Source of the DNA: Bacteroidota bacterium
Lineage (GTDB): Bacteria; Bacteroidota; Rhodothermia; Rhodothermales; JANQRZ01
DNA: 34,535 bases
NCBI GenBank assembly: GCA_038746285.1
Contig: JBCDKT010000042.1
Location: forward strand, 1 to 34,535
Reading direction: 5' to 3'
Numbering within the stretch: the first letter of the stretch is position 1; each line of letters starts with the position of its first letter. A program made the position numbers and the translations under genes. The notes under the pieces were generated by a model that did not search any database, had not been told where the DNA came from, and worked only from the letters and a program-made list of their open reading frames with translations. This document shows, piece by piece, positions 22,723 to 30,678 of this stretch.

Positions 22723-22742
22723 CAGCGAGTACTCACCAGATC

Positions 22743-23276
22743 CTACTTCACCCGCTCGGGATTTGCGGCGACGAAGTTGGCCCAGGACTTGAACTGGCCC
22801 GTCGGCCCGGCCTCGACGCGGCGGGCGTGGCAGAGGGCGACGGCGAGGGCGTCGGAGGCGTCGAGGCCGCGGTCTTCGGTCAGGTCGAGCTGGGCGCGGA
22901 GCATGAACCAGACCTGCTCCTTCGCCGCGTTGCCGTTGCCGACGACGGCCTTCTTGATCTCGCGCGGGGCGTACTGCGTGACCTGCACCTCGCGGTCGAG
23001 CGCGGCCTTCATCACGAACCCCTGCACCTGCCCGAGCTTGAGCATCGCCTGCGCGTTTTTCCCCATGAACGGCATCTCAATCGCGAGTTCGTCCGGCGTG
23101 TGCCGCTCGATGAGCGCGTCGACGGCCTCGCCGATCCGCTGGAGCCGCACCATCAGGTCCAGCTTGGCCGGCGGGTCGACCGTCCCGTAGTCGACGACCG
23201 TCTCGCGCGTACCCTCGGCAGCGAGCACGCCGAAGCCCGTGTGCCGCGTGCCGGGGTCGATGCCGAGGATGATCAT
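22743..23276 (-). CDS. ruvC: Holliday junction endodeoxyribonuclease RuvC
   Basis: A 177-residue protein of normal RuvC length. The four acidic catalytic residues are visible: Asp7 in ILGIDPGTRHTGFG, Glu67 in LAIEMPFMGKNAQ, and Asp139 and Asp142 in RGLDASDALAVALCHA. The dimer/junction motif QYAPREIKKAVVGNGNAAKEQV is also present. The dimer cuts Holliday junctions handed over by RuvAB. ruvA and ruvB are not in the window. It lies 64 bp downstream of the yebC-family gene, the common yebC-ruvC order, with a short inverted repeat in between. Confidence 0.96.
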   Translation of the reverse strand: MIILGIDPGTRHTGFGVLAAEGTRETVVDYGTVDPPAKLDLMVRLQRIGEAVDALIERHTPDELAIEMPFMGKNAQAMLKLGQVQGFVMKAALDREVQVTQYAPREIKKAVVGNGNAAKEQVWFMLRAQLDLTEDRGLDASDALAVALCHARRVEAGPTGQFKSWANFVAANPERVK

Positions 23277-23292
23277 GGGAGCGACGCGCGTT

Positions 23293-23354
23293 GAACGACG
23301 AGCGACGAGGGTTTGCTTGGCAGGAGGAACTAGCTGTTCGTCACTCGTAGTTCG
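23293..23354. repeat. TCGTCATTCG-type inverted repeat at the yebC-family gene 3' end
   Basis: GAACGACGAGCGACGAG (23293-23309) pairs with TTCGTCACTCGTAGTTC (23338-23354) at 14 of 17 positions. The right arm and the following TCGTCATTCG provide the last codons (RMTNYE) and stop of the yebC-family gene. It is related to the repeat at 5211-5269. Confidence 0.6.
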
Positions 23355-24099
23355 TCATTCGTAGTTCCTCTACGGCGTCGTCTATCTCCAGCGTCGTGAA
23401 CACGTCCTGCACGTCCTGGAGTTCTTCGAGGGCGTCGACGAGGCGGAGGACTTTGGCGGTGTCGTCCGGCGGGAGGCTCGTGGTGGTCGTCGGGAGGCGG
23501 ACGAGGCCAGCCTCGGCGGGTTCGATGCCGGCGGCTTCGACCGCGCTCTGGACGGCGGCGAAGGCCTCCATCGGGGTCGTGACGACGAAGCGGCCGTCCT
23601 CCTGCCCTAGATCTTCGGCTCCGGCTTCGGCGACGAGGAGGAAGAGGTCGTCCTCGTCCTGCCCCTCGGCGTCGATCTCGATCTGCCCCTTGCGCTCGAA
23701 GAGGTAGGCGACTGAGCCGGAGGTGCCGAGGTTACCGCCGTGCTTGGTGAAGGCGTGGCGCACGTCGGCGACGGTACGGTTGGTGTTGTCGGTCAGGCAC
23801 TCGACGAAGAGGGCGACGCCGCCGGGGCCGTAGCCCTCGTAGCTCATCTCTTCGTAGTCCGCGCCCTCGATCTCGCCCGTGCCGCGCTTGATGGCGCGCT
23901 CGATGTTGTCCTTGGGCATGTTCTCGGCCTTCGCCTTCTCGATCGAGAGTGCGAGCCGGGGGTTCATGTTCGGGTCGCCGCCGCCCTCGCGGGCGGCGAT
24001 CATCATGTCGCGCGTGATACGCGCCCAGATTTTGGAGCGCCGCGCGTCGGCGACGCCTTTCTTGCGCTTGACCTTCGACCACTTGTTGTGTCCTGCCAT
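23341..24099 (-). CDS. YebC/PmpR family protein
   Basis: A 252-residue protein opening MAGHNKWSKVKRKKGVADARR, the family signature, followed by NPRLALSIEKAKAENMPKDNIERAI, YEGYGPGGVALFVECLTDN and FTKHGGNLGTSGSVAYLF. YebC/TACO1 proteins act as transcriptional regulators (PmpR) or in translation of difficult sequences such as polyproline; both roles have been reported for the family, and sequence does not decide. The frame is open far upstream, but the family start fixes ATG 24099. It is co-directional with ruvC. The last codons (RMTNYE) and stop come from a TCGTCATTCG-type repeat. Confidence 0.95.
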   Translation of the reverse strand: MAGHNKWSKVKRKKGVADARRSKIWARITRDMMIAAREGGGDPNMNPRLALSIEKAKAENMPKDNIERAIKRGTGEIEGADYEEMSYEGYGPGGVALFVECLTDNTNRTVADVRHAFTKHGGNLGTSGSVAYLFERKGQIEIDAEGQDEDDLFLLVAEAGAEDLGQEDGRFVVTTPMEAFAAVQSAVEAAGIEPAEAGLVRLPTTTTSLPPDDTAKVLRLVDALEELQDVQDVFTTLEIDDAVEELRMTNYE

Positions 24100-24145
24100 C
24101 GTTCCGGTTCGGTGTCTGTTCGGCACGGTGTGAAGTACGTGCCGG

Positions 24146-24151
24146 AATATA
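24146..24151 (-). promoter_or_regulatory. Possible TATATT promoter box for the yebC-ruvC unit
   Basis: TATATT is read on the minus strand, 46 bp upstream of ATG 24099, in a 195-bp divergent spacer (24100-24294) that otherwise shows no clear structure. The match to TATATT at 10725 and 32274 is visual only. Confidence 0.25.
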
Positions 24152-24294
24152 CCCTCGGGCCCGGCGTACCGGCCCTTTCCGAACTTGGCCCCAGAACGAA
24201 CGTTGAAAAGCGCAAGTACCACCTCTTGGCCGCCCGCCGTTTGTTGCATGATACTGTGATGCGCGTGCCGGCCGTCTCTCTTTTCCCCCTGTCC

Positions 24295-25440
24295 ATGCTC
24301 TCCCGCTCCGTGCTCGTCCTCGCGCTGACCCTCGCCGTGACCGCGTGCAGCGGGCTCGACTCCGTGGTGACCGACCTCGCCTACGACCAGGGCCCGGGGG
24401 ACGGACCGGTCCAGTACGTGATCCACGTCAGCGTGGACGGCCTCCGTCCGGACGCGGTCACGCGCCAGCTCGGCTCGCTCCCAGCGTTCAGCCGGCTCCG
24501 AGCGCAGGGGGCGTTCACCGACAACGCCCGCACCGACGCCACCTTCAGCAACACGCTCCCCAACCACACCGCCCAACTCACAGGGCGCGGGGTCAGCGGC
24601 CCGGACGGGCACGGGTGGACGACCAACACACTCCCCGCACCGACCGCCACGCTCCACTCCAACCGCGGCGCCTACGTCGCCAGCGCCTTCGACGTGGCGC
24701 ACGACCACGGGCTGCGGACCGGCCTCTACGCGAGCAAGCCGAAATTCGTGCTCTACGAGCGGAGCTACGGAGCCGAGCACGGTGCCCCCGACACGACCGG
24801 GCCCGACGACGGCCGCGCCAAGATCGACACCTTCGTCGTCGACCCGGACACGAAGGACCTCGTGGCGCGGTTCGTGGCCGGCATGCAGGCCGAGCCGCTC
24901 CACTACGCGTTCGTCCACCTCCGCGACCCCGACGCGGCCGGCCACCTCTGGGGCTGGCGGCTGTGGGGCTGGCACCCGTACATGAAGGCCGTCCGCTACG
25001 CCGACGGCCACATCGGCACCATCCTCGATGCGGTCTTGGCTGACCCGCGCCTCGCCGGCCGCACCGCGGTCATCGTCACCTCGGACCACGGTGGGAGCGG
25101 GCACTCCCACCTCAAAGACAATCCCGAGCACTACACGGTGCCCTTCTACGTCTGGGGCCCTGGCGTCCCGGCCGGCGACCTCTACGACCTCAACCCCGAG
25201 ACGCGCGAAGACCCCGGCGAAGACCGCCCCGGCTTCGGAGCCGAGGTCCAGCCCATCCGCAACGGGGCCGTCGCCAACCTCGCCCTGGGCCTCCTCGGCC
25301 TGCCGCCCGTCCCCGGCTCGACAATCAACACCGAGCGCAAGCTGCGGGTGCGGCCCGTCCCCGAACCTGCCGCGGGGACGGCACCGGGCAGCGCAGCGCC
25401 TGCACTGGGCTCGCCCGCTGCGTCCGGTTCGGACTACTGA
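24295..25440 (+). CDS. Type I phosphodiesterase/alkaline phosphatase superfamily lipoprotein
   Basis: A 381-residue protein. MLSRSVLVLALTLAVTACSG is a lipoprotein signal with Cys18. The mature part has VSVDGLRPD (metal ligand Asp48), then FSNTLPNHT with the probable nucleophile Thr87, HLRDPDAAGH (Asp and His ligands), and TSDHGGSGHSH (Asp-His and a further His). These match the two-zinc site of the NPP/alkaline phosphatase superfamily. The protein likely hydrolyses phosphodiesters or phosphate esters at the cell envelope; its substrate is unknown. ATG 24295 was preferred over an in-frame ATG at 24259 because it gives a compact lipoprotein signal. Its 3' end overlaps the convergent DUF805-SRPBCC gene by 7 bp. 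Confidence 0.88.
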   Translation: MLSRSVLVLALTLAVTACSGLDSVVTDLAYDQGPGDGPVQYVIHVSVDGLRPDAVTRQLGSLPAFSRLRAQGAFTDNARTDATFSNTLPNHTAQLTGRGVSGPDGHGWTTNTLPAPTATLHSNRGAYVASAFDVAHDHGLRTGLYASKPKFVLYERSYGAEHGAPDTTGPDDGRAKIDTFVVDPDTKDLVARFVAGMQAEPLHYAFVHLRDPDAAGHLWGWRLWGWHPYMKAVRYADGHIGTILDAVLADPRLAGRTAVIVTSDHGGSGHSHLKDNPEHYTVPFYVWGPGVPAGDLYDLNPETREDPGEDRPGFGAEVQPIRNGAVANLALGLLGLPPVPGSTINTERKLRVRPVPEPAAGTAPGSAAPALGSPAASGSDY

Positions 25441-26807
25441 TCCGCCTCGCTGAGCGTGCGGACGTGGCGGAGCACGCGGAGGTGGATGCGGTGCAGGATG
25501 GCGTCGGACCAGAGCTGCCAGTAGGCGTTGGGCCAGACGTGGTGGCGGTACCACGTCGTGCCTTCGAGCCGGGTGCCGCCGCCCGGCAGCGGGATCAGCA
25601 GGAACTGCCCGCGCTCGGAGACGAAGTAGCCGTTCAGGTGGTGCGGCTCGACGTGCTCGTAGAAGCCCCACTCCCGCATCGGCTGCGGCTGCGCCTCGAC
25701 GGTGAACGCGAGCCGGCGGCCAGGCTCCCAGACCGTCACCGGCTCGACGAACGCGCCCGTCGTGAACTCACACCGGCGCACGGCCCCGACGCCGGTCCCC
25801 TCGATCGTCGCTCGGATAGGGTAGGCGATGCCGGTCTTGAAGAGCCAATCCTCCGGCGGCGGCAGCTCGGCGAAGGCGACGACGTGCTCCCACACCGTCT
25901 CCGGCGAGGCCGCGATCTCGACGCTCGTCCGCACCGGGATGAGCGGCGGCGTCTCGGGCCCCGCGACCTCGACCCCGATCAGCAGCGGCACCACCACGCT
26001 CACGGCCAGGACCGTCGGCGGCGCGGCGCGCGTGCCGTGCCGCTGCTGGAGCGCGTACCCAAACGCCCCGCCGATGGCTGCGATCGTGATGCCGAGCGGG
26101 GCCGCCATGAGGAGGCAGATCGCCCCCTCGGCGCCGAGGGCGGCCAGCCCGAGGGCCAGCAGCACCGCCGAGAGCGTGGCTACGCCGACGCATTCCCCGA
26201 TGGTCCGCGGGCTGTGCACGCTGTAGAGCAGCGCCGCGACTAGCCCGAGCGCGAACGGGATCCCCACGAACAGGCTCCACCCGTAGGAGGCGAAGACGTG
26301 CGCGGTGACGTAGGCCCCGAGCAGCCCGGCCGGAAGCGTGAGCCCCAGACTCATCGCCGCGCTGCCGAGCTTGCTCTCCGGGACGAGCCGCTCCAGCAGC
26401 GCCCGGCCGCCGGTCTCGCGCGCCCGGCCGACCTCGCCGGAGGGCACCGCCGAGAGCACGGCGAAGAAGATGAGGTTCAACAGTGGCACGAAGAACAGCA
26501 CCACGAGCGTCCCCGGCACCCCGATGGCACGCAGCCGCCTGAGCGTCAGCGCCGTCCCGATCCAGATGAACGGCACCGCGAGCGCGACGAGCGCCGCGCA
26601 GTAGGCCACGTCCGAGACCGAGAGCGTCGTGATCCGGCCCACGCCCGTCACGTCGAGGTACGACAGCGGCGAGAAGGACCGTCTGAAGATGCCTTCGCTG
26701 ACGAGGCGGTCGAGGTTGTACTTGACCAGGAGCAGGACCGTGCCGGCGACGGCGTAGTCCCGCCGTCCGACCGTCCCCCGCCAACTCAGCGCATCGAGCA
26801 GTTTCAT
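25434..26807 (-). CDS. DUF805-like membrane region fused to SRPBCC (START-like) domain
   Basis: A 457-residue protein. Its first part (MKLLDALSWRGTVGRRDYAV) matches the start of DUF805 membrane proteins. It continues with several hydrophobic segments (LVALAVPFIWIGTALTLRRL, LVVLFFVPLLNLIFFAVLSA, SLFVGIPFALGLVAALLYSV and others) to about residue 285. The final 170 residues are a START/SRPBCC-type domain: TSVEIAASPETVWEHVVAF, then GTGVGAVRRCEFTTGAFVEPV, then GTRLEGTTWYRHHVWP. SRPBCC domains bind lipids or hydrophobic ligands. Joining one to a DUF805 membrane part suggests a membrane-linked ligand sensor or handler, but this is inference. It is downstream of the MepA-like gene by 66 bp, same strand. 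Confidence 0.8.
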   Translation of the reverse strand: MKLLDALSWRGTVGRRDYAVAGTVLLLVKYNLDRLVSEGIFRRSFSPLSYLDVTGVGRITTLSVSDVAYCAALVALAVPFIWIGTALTLRRLRAIGVPGTLVVLFFVPLLNLIFFAVLSAVPSGEVGRARETGGRALLERLVPESKLGSAAMSLGLTLPAGLLGAYVTAHVFASYGWSLFVGIPFALGLVAALLYSVHSPRTIGECVGVATLSAVLLALGLAALGAEGAICLLMAAPLGITIAAIGGAFGYALQQRHGTRAAPPTVLAVSVVVPLLIGVEVAGPETPPLIPVRTSVEIAASPETVWEHVVAFAELPPPEDWLFKTGIAYPIRATIEGTGVGAVRRCEFTTGAFVEPVTVWEPGRRLAFTVEAQPQPMREWGFYEHVEPHHLNGYFVSERGQFLLIPLPGGGTRLEGTTWYRHHVWPNAYWQLWSDAILHRIHLRVLRHVRTLSEADQ

Positions 26808-26873
26808 AGCCGTCCTTGTTGCTCCAGGTTCGCGCGAAGGGTACCCGTTGCAGCTCTCGGCATGCAACCCCCG

Positions 26874-27581
26874 TCAGTCGTCCAATTCAAAATCGACGTG
26901 GTAGTGCTCGTCGTGGCGGACCCAGGAGCGGCGCTCGGAGACTTGCAACCGTCTCACCTCCGGCACCGCTGCAACGAGGTCTGGCTGAAGCTGCGGGTCG
27001 AAAATGACGCGGCGGATGCGCAGCCCATTCGCCTGCGCGGATTGTTCGAGCGCGAGCAGGTGCAGCCCGAGCGCTTCGTAGTCGATGCGCAGATCGCCGA
27101 GCTGGCCCTCGGCGTCGAACTCGTGGCGGTAGCCCCAGAGGTTGAAGACAGAAGTCGGCAGCGGCACGCTGCGCCCGGCTTCGTTCACGGCGGGCGTCAT
27201 GAAATCCACCGATAGCCCGTTGCGGTGGGTCTTGTGCGGGCGAAAGGGACCGCCCGCTGGCCAGCCGGTTTCGCCGTACACGAACTGGAGCGGTGCCGTC
27301 TCCGAGTCAGCACTGAGGTCACTGTAGGCCTCGAGCATGGCATCCCGAACGCGCCCGTGCACAGCGTTCCGGCCGATCAGCGCGCCGAGGCGCGAGTACG
27401 TGCGGAAGTTATCGCCCGCCGAGGGGAGTCGCTTGCCGTGCTCCAGCCAACCGTCCGCTGTCGTGCCGTGACTCACACTCGGAGCGTCCGACTCGAACAC
27501 TCGGGCGAGATCGTTGCCAAGCCAAACAATACTCCACAGACCGAGCAGCGCCACGCCGATTCGCACACCCCACTGCTTCAC
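26874..27581 (-). CDS. MepA-like penicillin-insensitive murein endopeptidase (LAS family)
   Basis: A 235-residue protein beginning with a GTG. An N-terminal TM or signal anchor (VRIGVALLGLWSIVWLG) is followed by a LAS-type metallopeptidase domain: HKTHRNGLSVDF, which gives the His/Asp zinc ligands, and WVRHDEHYHVDFE, which gives the His-x-His pair. MepA-type enzymes cut D-Ala-mDAP cross-links in peptidoglycan, so an envelope location is expected. The sequence is shorter than E. coli MepA and more diverged. The GTGA at 27578-27581 overlaps the stop of the upstream D-threonine-aldolase-like gene by 4 bp, so translation is coupled. Confidence 0.82.
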   Translation of the reverse strand: MKQWGVRIGVALLGLWSIVWLGNDLARVFESDAPSVSHGTTADGWLEHGKRLPSAGDNFRTYSRLGALIGRNAVHGRVRDAMLEAYSDLSADSETAPLQFVYGETGWPAGGPFRPHKTHRNGLSVDFMTPAVNEAGRSVPLPTSVFNLWGYRHEFDAEGQLGDLRIDYEALGLHLLALEQSAQANGLRIRRVIFDPQLQPDLVAAVPEVRRLQVSERRSWVRHDEHYHVDFELDD

Positions 27582-28756
27582 GTCACCGCCCCCCGCGCGT
27601 CCACCGCCCACCGCGCGACGACCTGCTCGCCGTCGACCACGACGAGTTCGTCTTGGGTGTTGACGACGACGCAGGCGTGGTTCGGGACAACGCGGACGCG
27701 GTCGCCGACGTCGAGCGTGGCGGCACCGGGGACGCGGACCCAGCCGTGCTCCTCGGAGAGCGCGAAGAGGTCGGCGTGGGGGAGCGGGCGCATGCGGTCG
27801 GGGTCGTAGAGGAGGACGCCGTAGCCCTCGGTGCCGTAGCCGGTGTCGCTCGTGAGGACCTTCTTGCCCGCGTCGAGGAAGAGGTGCGAGCCGCCGCGCT
27901 CGTCGGGCTGCTTCGAGACAACCGTGGCGTAGACCGTGAGCGCGCAGTCGCCGAGCTTGGCCGCGCCGAGGGCGACCTGCTCTTGGTCGTGGAAGGCGTA
28001 GTTGCCGGGGCGGATCTCGGTGATCCGAAACGGGACCCCGCCAGCCGATGTGGCCTCGGCGTTCTCGAAGACGCTCATCGTCGGGGTCGAGCCGACGGAC
28101 AGCTCGGCATCGGGGTCGAGGAGGCCGGCCTCGTGGAGGCGCACGGCGAGGGCGAGGAGGCGGTCGCGCTCCTCGGTCATCGTGCGGACGAGCGCGGCGT
28201 GCTTGGTCTCGCCCTCGGCCGGGCCGACATACCCCTGCCCGCCGTGCGTGAGGAGGCCGGCGAGCCTCAGTCCGGGCAGGTCGCGGACGGCGCGGGCGAG
28301 GTCCGGCGCGTCGGGGTTGTCCCACGCAACGCCGCAGCGCCCGTGCCCCGTGTCGACCTCGGTCAGCACCTCGGCCTCGGCCCCGCGCTCGGCGAAAAAC
28401 GCGGACGCCGCCCGCGAGCCCTCGACCGTGTCGAGGCAGAACGAGACCCGGACGCCGCGCGCCATCAGCCGGTGCAGCCGCGCCCACTTGGCGGTGCCGA
28501 AGACGCAGTACGCGAGCCGGATGTCGTCGAACCCGGCTTCGGCGAAGACCTCGGCCTCGCCGGGCTTCGCGACGGTCACGCCGCGCGCCCCGCCCTCGAC
28601 CTGCCGCCGCGCAAGGGCGACCGACTTGTGGGTCTTGAGGTGGGGCCGGAGCGCGACGCCCTGCGCCTCGGCCCGCGCCTGCATCCGGCGGAGGTTGGCG
28701 CTGAGGCGGCGCTGCTCCACGAGCAGGCACGGCGTGTCGAGGTCGGCGAGGATCAT
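27578..28756 (-). CDS. D-threonine aldolase / D-serine dehydratase-like PLP enzyme
   Basis: A 392-residue fold-type III PLP enzyme. RPHLKTHKS (about residues 37-45) holds the PLP-binding lysine, LTEVDTGHGRCG lies near residue 130, and AGLLTHGGQGY and VGSTPTMSV follow. The C-terminal metal site of the DSD1/DTA group is seen as VPNHACVVV. Such enzymes cleave D-threonine or dehydrate D-serine and related beta-hydroxy-D-amino acids. Coupling to a peptidoglycan peptidase gene immediately downstream invites a role in recycling D-amino acids, but that is inference from gene order only. The start ATG 28756 gives the expected N-terminus (MILADLDTPCLLVEQ). Confidence 0.9.
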   Translation of the reverse strand: MILADLDTPCLLVEQRRLSANLRRMQARAEAQGVALRPHLKTHKSVALARRQVEGGARGVTVAKPGEAEVFAEAGFDDIRLAYCVFGTAKWARLHRLMARGVRVSFCLDTVEGSRAASAFFAERGAEAEVLTEVDTGHGRCGVAWDNPDAPDLARAVRDLPGLRLAGLLTHGGQGYVGPAEGETKHAALVRTMTEERDRLLALAVRLHEAGLLDPDAELSVGSTPTMSVFENAEATSAGGVPFRITEIRPGNYAFHDQEQVALGAAKLGDCALTVYATVVSKQPDERGGSHLFLDAGKKVLTSDTGYGTEGYGVLLYDPDRMRPLPHADLFALSEEHGWVRVPGAATLDVGDRVRVVPNHACVVVNTQDELVVVDGEQVVARWAVDARGAVT

Positions 28757-28807
28757 GCGGCGCGGGGCAAGGCGAGGCGGGAAGCTACGCCTCAGCGCCG
28801 TCCCGTC

Positions 28808-30523
28808 CTATCCGGCCAGGGCCTGCGCGGACGCGCCGAGCGGGCGGACCTGGGCGATCTGCTCGGCCAGCTCTTCGCGGCGGACCGGCTTGGTGAGGTA
28901 GCCGTCGGCCCCGGCCTCCAGGCAGTCTTCGCGGTCGCCCTCCATGGCGTTCGCCGTCAGCGCAAGGATCGTCGGCTGCACGTCGGGGGCCAGGTCCGTG
29001 CGGATGCGGCGCGTGGCGGCCAGCCCGTCGAGGACCGGCATCTGGATGTCCATCAGCACGAGGTCGTACGGAGCCTGCGACTCAGCAGCATCGAGGAGCG
29101 CGCTGAGCGCCTGCGCGCCGTCGCCGACCACGTCGGGCTGGATGCCGAGGCGGTCCAGCAGGCGCCGGATGACGGTCTGGTTGACGGCGTTGTCCTCGGC
29201 CACGAGCACGCGGAGGGCGTCGCCCGGACGGTCCTGCGGCTGTGCATCACCCAGTGCGGCGGCCGGCGCGTCCTGCGGCGTGTCGGCGGCAGGGGCGTCG
29301 ACGCGGAACGTGAACGTCGAGCCACGGCCCGGCTCGCTCGCCGCCGTCAGCGTACCCCCCATCAGAACGGCCAAGCGCTGCGAGATCGTCAGGCCGAGCC
29401 CGGTGCCGCCGTACTCCCGCGTTGTCGAGGCATCGGCCTGGGTAAAGCTCTCGAAGACGACGCCGAGCTCTTCCTCGGTCATCCCGATTCCGGTGTCGGC
29501 GACCTGGAACTGCACATGGTCGCCGTCGCGCCCGACGCGCAGCGTGACGCTCCCCTCGTGGGTGAACTTGACGGCGTTCGAGAGCAGGTTGAGGAGCACC
29601 TGGCGCACCTTTGCCGGATCGCCCAGCGCCGCCGGCGGCAGGCCGGGTGCCACGTCGAGGCGAAGCTCCAGACCGCGCTCTTTCGCCTGGACACGCACCA
29701 CGCCGAGCGCCTGCCGGGCCAGGTTCGCCGGCTGGAACGGGACCGACTCGACCGTGATTCCGCCGGCCTCGATCTTCGACAGGTCGAGCACATCGTTAAT
29801 GATGCTGAGTAGGGCCCCGCCGCTCGTCTGAATGATGTCCACCGACTCCTGCTGCTCGTCCGTGAGGGACGTGTCGGCGAGGAGGTCGGCCATGCCGATA
29901 ATGCCGTTCATCGGCGTTCGGATCTCGTGACTCATCGTTGCCAGGAACTCCGACTTGAGGCGGGCGGCGGCCTCGGCCTGCTCTCGGGCAGCGGCGTAGT
30001 CGCGGTTGAGTCGCTTCAGGACGCGCTCGGTATGCAGGCGGATTGCTGTCGTGGCGGTGACGGCGAGCGCGACGACCGCCATCACGGTTACGACGATGAC
30101 GCCGTCTTCCGCAGCAAGCGACCCGGAGAGCGATGCCCAGCCGATCACGGCGCACACAAGCGCAGCGTACGGGACCACACCCCACCAGCTTTGTGAAAGC
30201 ATCCCTACGATGATGGCCCCGACGGTTGGCACGAGCATCGCCCAGAGCAGTTCGCCAGGAATCCCTACGCCGAGCGAGAAGGTGAGGTCGAGGTTCGTGG
30301 TGACGTAGGTCAGCGCAATGATTGCCTGCCCAGACCGCCTCCGGAGCGCGGGGATGAAGGCCACGGCGATGCCCACCAGCACGATGAAGGCGTAGAGGGC
30401 GAAGAAGACCGCGAGGTCGACGTAGGCCATCTGGCTGCCGAGCGCCAGGTTCACGCCTATCCCCGCAACGCCTGCGGCGACGATGAAGGCGATGTGGAAG
30501 CGGGAGTAATCGACCAGGGACAT
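28808..30523 (-). CDS. Hybrid sensor histidine kinase / response regulator
   Basis: A 571-residue protein. The first 170 residues form about six membrane segments ([58 protein letters not shown] and others) with no periplasmic domain of size. The HisKA box is [19 protein letters not shown] with His199 as the phosphoacceptor. HATPase motifs are [17 protein letters not shown] (N-box), VADTGIGM (G1) and [13 protein letters not shown] (G2). The C-terminal receiver domain has [13 protein letters not shown] with Asp492 as phosphoacceptor. No output domain or cognate regulator gene is adjacent, so the signal probably goes to an HPt or stays within the receiver. The stop is 51 bp upstream of the D-threonine-aldolase-like gene. 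Confidence 0.94.
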   Translation of the reverse strand: MSLVDYSRFHIAFIVAAGVAGIGVNLALGSQMAYVDLAVFFALYAFIVLVGIAVAFIPALRRRSGQAIIALTYVTTNLDLTFSLGVGIPGELLWAMLVPTVGAIIVGMLSQSWWGVVPYAALVCAVIGWASLSGSLAAEDGVIVVTVMAVVALAVTATTAIRLHTERVLKRLNRDYAAAREQAEAAARLKSEFLATMSHEIRTPMNGIIGMADLLADTSLTDEQQESVDIIQTSGGALLSIINDVLDLSKIEAGGITVESVPFQPANLARQALGVVRVQAKERGLELRLDVAPGLPPAALGDPAKVRQVLLNLLSNAVKFTHEGSVTLRVGRDGDHVQFQVADTGIGMTEEELGVVFESFTQADASTTREYGGTGLGLTISQRLAVLMGGTLTAASEPGRGSTFTFRVDAPAADTPQDAPAAALGDAQPQDRPGDALRVLVAEDNAVNQTVIRRLLDRLGIQPDVVGDGAQALSALLDAAESQAPYDLVLMDIQMPVLDGLAATRRIRTDLAPDVQPTILALTANAMEGDREDCLEAGADGYLTKPVRREELAEQIAQVRPLGASAQALAG

Positions 30524-30580
30524 GACCCCCCGGTTATCGTTTCCAATCGCCCTCCCTTAAGGACGCTGCTCCCTCCCGTC

Positions 30581-30648
30581 CTGCCTGGGCGCAGCCCACT
30601 CTGGCCCCGACAGGGTGAGGGTGATCCAGCGGCTGCGCTCAGGTAGGC
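30581..30648. repeat. Long stem-loop in the spacer between the kinase and TPR genes
   Basis: A 17-bp arm at 30581-30597 pairs with 30632-30648 at 15 of 17 positions around a 34-nt loop. The core is GCGCAGCC/GGCTGCGC. It lies in the 155-bp spacer downstream of the TPR gene and upstream of the histidine kinase. It could be a terminator for the first or a regulatory structure for the second; there is no clear U-tract. Confidence 0.5.
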
Positions 30649-30678
30649 GCGAGGCGGCACAGCCGGCACGCGCTACCG

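Noticed and set aside
24100-25671. Long upstream extension of the yebC-family frame, opposite the phosphodiesterase gene
   Set aside because: Homology starts exactly at MAGHNKWSK (24099). The extension runs antisense through a well-supported lipoprotein gene.
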